A stretch of DNA of 64,000 bases, from NCBI GenBank assembly GCA_900618065.1, contig UYIL01000003.1, positions 806,001-870,000 of the forward strand. Direction: 5' to 3'. Source of the stretch: Streptococcus thermophilus (GTDB taxonomy: Bacteria > Actinomycetota > Actinomycetes > Mycobacteriales > Mycobacteriaceae). A program made the translations under genes and the position numbers. The notes below the pieces were generated by a model. It did not search any database and was not told the DNA's origin. It saw nothing but the letters and a program-made list of their open reading frames with translations. Every line of letters begins with the position of its first letter. The stretch's first letter is position 1. Below, one piece after another: positions 53,437 to 64,000 of this stretch.

Positions 53437-54468
53437 ATGAAACGTGTCTCTCGGCTCGCTGCCATCGTCGCTGCCGCCTCACTGACCCTTGCTGGCTGCG
53501 CTGGCGAAGGCAATGACTCTGTGGACGGTTCGGCTGGCACTAGCCAGGCCGACTCCGGCTCGTCCGACAACGGCGCCTCCGACGATGGTGCATCTGACAC
53601 GGTCACCATCGAGGACAATGAGGGGACCAAGGAGGTCCCAGTCAACCCGTCCTCGGTCGTTGCCCTGGACAACCGCAGTTTCGAGATCCTCGACGAATGG
53701 GGTGTGCAGCCTGTCGCTGCCGCCCGCGCGCTCGTGCCGGAGACCATTCCGGGCATCGCCGACAATGACGACATCATCGACATCGGCAACCACCGCGAGC
53801 CGAACCTCGAGGCGATTGTCGCAGCTGAGCCTCAGGTGATCGTTTCGGGTCAGCGTTTCTCCGAATACAACGAGGAGATTGAGAAGCTGGTTCCGGACGC
53901 AGTCCTCATCGATCTCGAGCCGCGCGAAGACCAGCCGCTGGATAAGGAGTTCCTGCGGCAGGTCGACGCCCTGGGCAAGATCTTCGAGCGCGAGGAAGAG
54001 GCCAAGAAAATGGCGGATGACTTCACCTCTGCGCTCGACCGCGCCCGCGAGGCATATAACGATGAGTGGAAGGTCATGGCCGTCAATGTCTCCGGTGGTG
54101 AGATCGGCTATGTCGCTCCGAAGGTCGGTCGTACCTGGGGGCCGCTGTTCGACCTGCTTGGCCTGACCCCCGCCCTGGAAATCGAGGGCGGTAGTGATGA
54201 CCACAAGGGCGATGACATCTCCGTGGAGGCGATCGCCGAGGCGAACCCGGACTGGATGCTCGTGCTCGACCGTGACGCCGGCGTACGCACCGAGGATTCC
54301 GCCCCCGCCCAGCAGGTCCTGGATGAGAGCCAGGCTTTGGGCAACGTGACCGCCGTCAAGGAGGGCCACATCTACATCGCTCCGGCGGACACGTACACTA
54401 ACGAGTCGATCGTGACTTACACCGAGATTCTCAACGACCTTGCCGATCAGTGGGAGGCTGGCGCTTAG
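53437..54468 (+). CDS. Iron-siderophore ABC transporter substrate-binding lipoprotein
   Basis: 343 residues; lipoprotein signal with lipobox LAGC and a Ser/Gly/Asp-rich linker, then the two-lobed FecB/FhuD fold (VALDNRSFEILDEWGV, EPNLEAIVAAEPQVIVSGQRF, NPDWMLVLDRDAGV, ILNDLADQW). It captures ferric siderophore outside the membrane. GGAGG precedes the ATG at 53437. First gene of the DtxR-controlled operon; its stop overlaps the next start (TAGTG). Confidence 0.92.
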   Translation: MKRVSRLAAIVAAASLTLAGCAGEGNDSVDGSAGTSQADSGSSDNGASDDGASDTVTIEDNEGTKEVPVNPSSVVALDNRSFEILDEWGVQPVAAARALVPETIPGIADNDDIIDIGNHREPNLEAIVAAEPQVIVSGQRFSEYNEEIEKLVPDAVLIDLEPREDQPLDKEFLRQVDALGKIFEREEEAKKMADDFTSALDRAREAYNDEWKVMAVNVSGGEIGYVAPKVGRTWGPLFDLLGLTPALEIEGGSDDHKGDDISVEAIAEANPDWMLVLDRDAGVRTEDSAPAQQVLDESQALGNVTAVKEGHIYIAPADTYTNESIVTYTEILNDLADQWEAGA

Positions 54469-55442
54469 TGCCGCATCGCTTATCCGCGAAAACCCGCCCG
54501 CCGCTTACCGAATGGAAGCTGCTGGCGGGTATCGCCGTTGTCGCCGGGTTGCTCGCCGTCTCTCTGGCGGTGGGGCAGTACGATATGCTCGGCAACGACG
54601 ACGGCGCCGACATGTTCTGGACTACCCGCGTCCCACGCACCATCGCACTCGTGCTGTCAGGGATGGCCATGGCCATGAGCGGCATGGTGATGCAGCTGCT
54701 TACCCAGAACAGGTTCGTCGAACCCACTACGACCGGTACAACAGAGTGGGCCGGGCTCGGCCTGCTTGTGGCGCTTTACTTCATCCCGAACCCTTCGCTG
54801 ACTGTGCGCATGGTCGTCGCAGTGGTGTTCGCCTTCGTGGGCACCATGGTGTTCTTTGGTTTCCTGCGCCGGGTGGCGCTGAAATCCTCGCTGATTGTGC
54901 CGATCATCGGCATCATGCTCGGGGCGGTGGTCAGTTCTATCTCGACGTTCTTCGCCATGCAGACCGACATGCTCCAGTCGCTGGGCATTTGGTTCGCCGG
55001 CTCCTACACGTCGGTGATCCGCGGCCAGTACGAAGTGCTGTGGGTCGTGGCCATCGTCGTCGTCCTCGTGTTCGTTTTCGCCGACCGTCTCACCGTGGCT
55101 GGCTTGGGTAAAGACATCGCCACCAACGTCGGGCTGAACTACGAGCGCGTCGTGCTGCTCGGCGTCGGTCTCGTAGCCATTGCCTCCGGCGTGGTCACGG
55201 TTGTGGTGGGTATGCTGCCGTTCCTCGGCCTGATCGTGCCCAACCTGGTGTCCATGTTCCGGGGCGATGACCTGCGCTCTAACCTTCCTTGGGTGTGCCT
55301 GCTCGGTATCGCCGTGGTGACGGTGTGCGACATCATCGGCCGCACCATCATCGCGCCGTTCGAGATGCCAGTCTCGGTCATCCTCGGTGTCGTTGGCGCT
55401 GTCGTGTTCGTGGTGCTCATCATCAGGCAAGAGCGGTCATGA
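54468..55442 (+). CDS. Iron-siderophore ABC transporter permease 1 (FecCD family)
   Basis: 324 residues, about nine to ten helices. FecCD marks: VPRTIALVLSGMAMAMSGMVMQLLTQN in parts, and GMLPFLGLIVPNLVSMFRGDDLR, the coupling region contacting the ATPase. The GTG start overlaps the upstream stop. Together with the next gene it forms a heterodimeric channel. Confidence 0.9.
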   Translation: MPHRLSAKTRPPLTEWKLLAGIAVVAGLLAVSLAVGQYDMLGNDDGADMFWTTRVPRTIALVLSGMAMAMSGMVMQLLTQNRFVEPTTTGTTEWAGLGLLVALYFIPNPSLTVRMVVAVVFAFVGTMVFFGFLRRVALKSSLIVPIIGIMLGAVVSSISTFFAMQTDMLQSLGIWFAGSYTSVIRGQYEVLWVVAIVVVLVFVFADRLTVAGLGKDIATNVGLNYERVVLLGVGLVAIASGVVTVVVGMLPFLGLIVPNLVSMFRGDDLRSNLPWVCLLGIAVVTVCDIIGRTIIAPFEMPVSVILGVVGAVVFVVLIIRQERS

Positions 55443-56473
55443 CGGCAGGAACACGGGAAACAACTGCAGCTCGCGCGAGGCATGTGGGGGCGTTTCAGTC
55501 GTCGACAAGCAAACGGCGGTATTGGATCGTCATCGTGTGCCTGCTGGTGCTCGCCGTTGGTCTGACGTGGGGATTGCTCGCCTACGAGAACCCGATGGAC
55601 GTAGGCACGCGGGGGTACTGGCTCATTGCGCAGCGCCGCGCAAACTCTGTGATGGTCATGGCGCTGGTGGCGCTGTGTCAGGCGATGGCGACCGTGGCAT
55701 TCCACACGGTGACCGGCAACCGCATTATCACGCCGTCGATCATGGGCTTCGAGGCCCTCTACGTGGCTATTCACACGTCCACCGTCTACTTTTTCGGCGC
55801 GGTGGGCCTGGCGAACGCGCGCACGGTGGAGATGTTCCTGCTGCAGCTCGTAGTCATGGTCGGGTTTTCGCTGCTGCTGTACTCGTGGCTGCTGACGGGC
55901 AAGAACAACATGCACGCGATGCTGCTGGTTGGCGTGGTCATGGGTGGGGGACTGGCGAGCTTGTCGACGTTCATGCAGCGCATGCTCACTCCCAGCGAAT
56001 TCGACGTGCTCACAGCGCGGTTGTTTGGATCTGTGAATAACGCCGACCCGGAGTACTTTCCGGTGGCCATCCCGTTGGCGCTCGGCGGGGCGCTGTTGCT
56101 GCTGGTGCACTCGCGAGTTCTCAACGTCTTGGCGCTGGGGCGTGACCCCGCGATCAACCTCGGTGTGAATCACCGTGGCCACGCAATCTATGTGCTGGTG
56201 CTCGTCAGCCTGCTCATGGCAGTCTCGACCGCGCTGGTCGGGCCGATGACGTTCCTCGGATTCCTCGTGGCCACGTTGGCGTACCAGTTCGCGGACACCT
56301 ACGATCACCGGTACATCTTCCCGATGGCCGCGCTCATCGGATTCGTCGTCATGGCCGGGGCGTACTTCGTGATGAACCACATTTTCTACGCCCAGGGCAT
56401 CGTGTCTATCATCATTGAACTCGTCGGCGGCGTCGTGTTCCTCGCCGTGATTCTGAGAAAGGGGTCGTTGTGA
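55439..56473 (+). CDS. Iron-siderophore ABC transporter permease 2 (FecCD family)
   Basis: 344 residues, about nine helices after a basic N terminus. AVSTALVGPMTFLGFLVATLAYQFADTYDHRY (in parts) is the FecCD coupling segment. The ATG at 55439 overlaps the previous stop (ATGA); a longer frame from 55289 lies within the first permease and is not real. Confidence 0.88.
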   Translation: MTAGTRETTAARARHVGAFQSSTSKRRYWIVIVCLLVLAVGLTWGLLAYENPMDVGTRGYWLIAQRRANSVMVMALVALCQAMATVAFHTVTGNRIITPSIMGFEALYVAIHTSTVYFFGAVGLANARTVEMFLLQLVVMVGFSLLLYSWLLTGKNNMHAMLLVGVVMGGGLASLSTFMQRMLTPSEFDVLTARLFGSVNNADPEYFPVAIPLALGGALLLLVHSRVLNVLALGRDPAINLGVNHRGHAIYVLVLVSLLMAVSTALVGPMTFLGFLVATLAYQFADTYDHRYIFPMAALIGFVVMAGAYFVMNHIFYAQGIVSIIIELVGGVVFLAVILRKGSL

Positions 56474-57225
56474 TCAAGCTGTCCTCGGTCGAGAAAACGT
56501 ACGGCCAAGAAACAGAGATCGGGCCGATCGACCTGGAGATTCCTGCTGGCGGCATGACCGCCCTGATCGGGCCGAACGGTGCGGGCAAATCCACCTTGCT
56601 CACGATTATCGGCCGACTGCTGGAGCAGGACTCCGGCACTGTCACCGTCGCCGGCCACGACATCTCCACGGTGAAGAGCAAAGAGCTCGCCAAAGAACTG
56701 TCGATTCTGCGGCAGGAGAACAACTTCGTCACCAAGCTCACCGTGCGCCAACTCGTCGGATTCGGCCGCTTCCCCTACAGCAAAGGTCGACTGACCGCCG
56801 AAGACGAAGAGATCATCTCGCGTTACATCGACTTCCTCGGTCTGCGCGGACTCGAGGGGCGGTACCTGGATCAACTGTCCGGTGGCCAGCGACAGCGTGC
56901 ATATGTCGCCATGGTTCTCGCGCAAGAGACGGACTACGTGCTTCTCGACGAACCCCTCAACAACCTCGACATCTCCCACTCCGTCGACATGATGCGTCAC
57001 CTGCACGACGCCGCGGAGAACCTGGGTAGAACCATCATCGTCGTTCTGCACGACATCAACTTCGCTGCGCGCTACGCGGACTATATCTGCGCAGTGAAAG
57101 ACGGCAAGGTCGTCGAATTCGGCACGCCTGAGCAGGTCGTACGTCCTGATCTGCTGTCTTCGATCTTCGGCACGTCTATCGACGTGATCAGCACCTCGCG
57201 CGGCCCGGTGGCCGCCTACTTTTAA
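56470..57225 (+). CDS. Iron-siderophore ABC transporter ATP-binding protein
   Basis: 251 residues, FepC type. Walker A GPNGAGKST, signature LSGGQRQRAYVA, Walker B VLLDEPLNNLD and the switch His in VVLHDINFAA are present. The GTG at 56470 overlaps the permease stop (GTGA). It powers siderophore import. Last gene of the operon. Confidence 0.93.
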   Translation: MIKLSSVEKTYGQETEIGPIDLEIPAGGMTALIGPNGAGKSTLLTIIGRLLEQDSGTVTVAGHDISTVKSKELAKELSILRQENNFVTKLTVRQLVGFGRFPYSKGRLTAEDEEIISRYIDFLGLRGLEGRYLDQLSGGQRQRAYVAMVLAQETDYVLLDEPLNNLDISHSVDMMRHLHDAAENLGRTIIVVLHDINFAARYADYICAVKDGKVVEFGTPEQVVRPDLLSSIFGTSIDVISTSRGPVAAYF

Positions 57226-57434
57226 AAGCTTTCAGCCTGCAGGGCGGAAAGCGCGGGTTGAGCGCCGTTTTCTTGGCACGGATACAACGCCCATGTGTGC
57301 AGGTAGAAGCCCGGTTCTGAAGAATATTTGCATTCTTTAGAGCTTTGGAGTTATTGTGTTGTTCCGTCGCTGCGAGACGTTACCAACTGGTAAACGGAAC
57401 GTAATGACGAAAACAAATCGAAATTACAACGGAA

Positions 57435-57463
57435 TTGACACGCAGTGTCGATCTCAGTAAAGT
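57435..57463 (+). promoter_or_regulatory. rrn promoter
   Basis: TTGACA (57435-57440), a 17-base spacer, and TAAAGT (57458-57463), a near-consensus vegetative promoter for the rRNA operon. Confidence 0.75.
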
Positions 57464-57520
57464 CGGTCAAGCTGCTTCAGACGGAGCAAAGAACAAAAGT
57501 TCCCGAAGAGCGTGCGTGTG

Positions 57521-57540
57521 TTGTGTGAGAACTCGATAGT
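57521..57540 (+). promoter_or_regulatory. rrn antitermination box A, leader copy
   Basis: TGTGAGAACTCGATAGTG resembles the actinobacterial leader motif (TTTGAGAACTCAATAGTG in mycobacteria); a second copy precedes the 23S gene at 59757. Confidence 0.6.
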
Positions 57541-57888
57541 GTGCCAATGTTTTTTGGTTGGTTGTGTGCGGCCTTTTTGATGCCTGCATGTTTTTGTGTG
57601 TGGTGTGTGCTGGTCGGTGGTGCCTGAACCTAATTTTGATGGGGTGTCACTGTGCTGGTTGGTCGTATGTGGCTGATTGGAATGTTTTTTGTTGCTTTTT
57701 CTTTTTTCCCCGTCAGGGATGAGGAGCAACGTTGGATGAACCGGATGGTTTGTCTAGTAATTTTAGGATTGCCAGTCTGCATGCTGGTGCATGGCTTTTG
57801 TTGGTTGTGTGTTGGTGTGTGGGTGGTTTTGTTTTGGTTGGGTTTTGGGCTTTTCACGGCCTGTTTCACTGTGTTTTGTTGAAACTGT

Positions 57889-63016
<5,128 letters not shown>

Positions 63017-63052
63017 CACCGTGCACAAACAACACAAACAATTGCGCACTGT

Positions 63053-63065
63053 TCGCGTCCACTAT
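63053..63065 (+). other. Right arm of 23S processing stem
   Basis: TCGCGTCCACTAT is the exact reverse complement of 59771-59783; the pair brackets the 23S gene as an RNase III type stem. Confidence 0.75.
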
Positions 63066-63180
63066 GCAGTATCTGACACACCACACACACCTGCGTGTGT
63101 GCCGCAGATAATTTGATAACCGACCACACCACACGCGCAGAAGTGTGGTGGTCACCATGACACGCAAGCCCTATTGGGTG

Positions 63181-63299
63181 TGTCGGTGGTTGATAGCGGT
63201 GGGGAAACGCCCGGACCCATTCCGAACCCGGAAGCTAAGCCCACCCGCGCTGATGGTACTGCACCCGGGAGGGTGTGGGAGAGTAAGTTACCGCCGACC
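63181..63299 (+). rRNA. rrf: 5S ribosomal RNA
   Basis: About 119 bases. Terminal helix GTCGGTGG / CCGCCGAC, and the loop segment CCATTCCGAACCCGGAAG, are characteristic of 5S. It lies 165 bases after 23S. Confidence 0.93.
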
Positions 63300-63331
63300 A
63301 ACAACTCAACAAAAACAACTCAATACACCAA

Positions 63332-63376
63332 AACCCCCGGGACAACGACACCGATCACCGTCACCCCCCGGGGGTT
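63332..63376 (+). terminator. rrn operon terminator
   Basis: AACCCCCGGG (63332-63341) and CCCGGGGGTT (63367-63376) pair perfectly, just downstream of 5S. Confidence 0.75.
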
Positions 63377-63533
63377 AACGTCGTGCCCGCATGCGGGACG
63401 CTGTGACTGGTGTGACTGAGTTCGGGATGAAGCCTACCCAACGAACAACCACACGTCACCGGCCGATTACGCCACATCTTCGCTGGTGAAGTACGATGCA
63501 GTGGCTCGATTGTTAGATGGCTGGGAGGTTTCC

Positions 63534-64000
63534 GTGGACGTATTACCATCGATTCTACTGTTCTTTATGGGCATCATGGCGGGGATCATCAACTCCGCTG
63601 TGGGTTCTGGCTCGCTGCTCACGCTCCCGGTACTTCTCGCCATGGGCGTTCCGCCCGGGGTAGCGGTGCGCACCAACACCATCGGCCTCATGTTTGCCTC
63701 TTTCGGGTCGGCGTGGGGCTTCCGTCACGAAACCAAGCGGGAACTGCCGTGGCTACGCCCGCTGATCATCACGACGATTATCGGTGCAGCATCGGGTTCG
63801 CTGCTTCTCTTATTCACCCCGACACGAGCACTCGACTTCGTCATTCCAATCCTCATCGTGGTGGCGTTGCTATTGGTGGTGTTCCAGCAGCGCATCGTCG
63901 ACACGCTCGCGCGGCTGAACAAGGATTCCAGCGCCAGCTCTGGCGCCGGCGCAGTGCAGGAGGAGAGCGACGATCCGGTAGGCGAGGCCTACAAGAAGCC
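63534..64000 (+). CDS. TauE/SafE-family sulfite exporter-like membrane protein (partial)
   Basis: GTG start with GGGAGG seven bases upstream; the frame stays open to the window end (155 codons seen), so the gene is cut. MAGIINSAVGSGSLLTLPVLLAMGVPP, in parts, is the first repeat of the TauE/SafE fold, followed by NTIGLMFASFGSAWGF and further helices; a soluble Ser/Gly/Glu-rich loop begins near the edge. Function is probably anion export; the substrate is unknown. Confidence 0.82.
   Translation, partial: MDVLPSILLFFMGIMAGIINSAVGSGSLLTLPVLLAMGVPPGVAVRTNTIGLMFASFGSAWGFRHETKRELPWLRPLIITTIIGAASGSLLLLFTPTRALDFVIPILIVVALLLVVFQQRIVDTLARLNKDSSASSGAGAVQEESDDPVGEAYKK

Larger units (their letters stand above)
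57226..57888 (+). other. rrn leader region
   Basis: No gene. A weak hairpin (GCTTTCAGCC...GGCGGAAAGC) follows the siderophore operon. The rest is the rrn promoter and leader, T/G-rich from 57510 on, containing the box A motif. Confidence 0.7.

Noticed and set aside
63383..63460. Reverse-strand similarity to a 5S rRNA loop (CATCCCGAACTCAG)
   Set aside because: Only a short stretch agrees and no terminal helix can be formed, so it is too weak to call a 5S fragment.

Overview
The window reads as a stretch of a Corynebacterium chromosome (Actinomycetota). The evidence is a complete rrn operon with actinobacterial features, a tmRNA whose tag reads AEKNSQRDYALAA, the corynebacterial order hisN - inositol-phosphatase - prfB - ftsE - ftsX - smpB - ssrA, a DtxR-type iron box, GlxR/CRP-like sites and several apparently leaderless promoters. 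The species cannot be fixed from sequence reading alone.

Bases 1 to about 12,573 are, at least from 1,200 onward, an integrated mobile element. Its right end is a tyrosine recombinase gene followed by a 42-bp 3' fragment of the initiator tRNA-Met gene (attR). The intact tRNA and left end must lie left of base 1. Leftward of the integrase lie a coiled-coil gene, a GC-rich inverted-repeat region that looks like an origin or control region, a small MerR/AlpA-type HTH gene, and a 1402-residue protein joining a TOPRIM domain, a P-loop ATPase, a DEDD exonuclease and a family A DNA polymerase. After it come a small acidic gene, an intact IS3-family insertion (3-bp target duplication CTT) that splits a terminator-like hairpin, an iteron/palindrome stretch, a nested-palindrome oriT candidate, and a Mob_Pre-like relaxase. 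No type IV secretion genes are seen, so this looks like an integrative mobilizable element or integrated plasmid that carries its own replicase.

Bases 12,580-15,830 hold a tight five-gene minus-strand cluster (SUKH-like, pentapeptide-repeat and three unknown proteins) resembling an immunity-gene array without a visible toxin. Bases 16,000-31,800 are chromosomal: a frameshifted purple-acid-phosphatase-like gene, ChrA, a luciferase-type oxidoreductase, a class V aminotransferase, thiF, a BCCT osmolyte carrier, an eight-gene minus-strand run (ABC-2 exporter, two-component system, thiO-thiS-thiG, CDF transporter), a solitary ectC and a second CDF protein. Bases 31,900-41,400 carry a DUF222-HNH gene with a possible SOS box, an Nramp-like carrier lacking the usual metal-binding residues, a fused ketoacid CoA-transferase with an AtoE-type carrier, and the overlapping hisN-DUF418-RhoN-thiE set.

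Bases 41,400-49,000 have prfB and a minus-strand lipid-related group (acyl-CoA ligase, DUF3556 membrane protein, FAD oxidoreductase, PucR-type regulator), with two near-identical GlxR-like sites. Bases 49,150-52,400 are ftsE-ftsX-smpB-SDR-ssrA. Bases 52,450-57,225 encode a siderophore uptake system (two binding lipoproteins, two permeases, one ATPase). Bases 57,400-63,400 are the rrn operon with no tRNA in its spacer, followed by the start of a TauE/SafE-type membrane protein cut by the window end.
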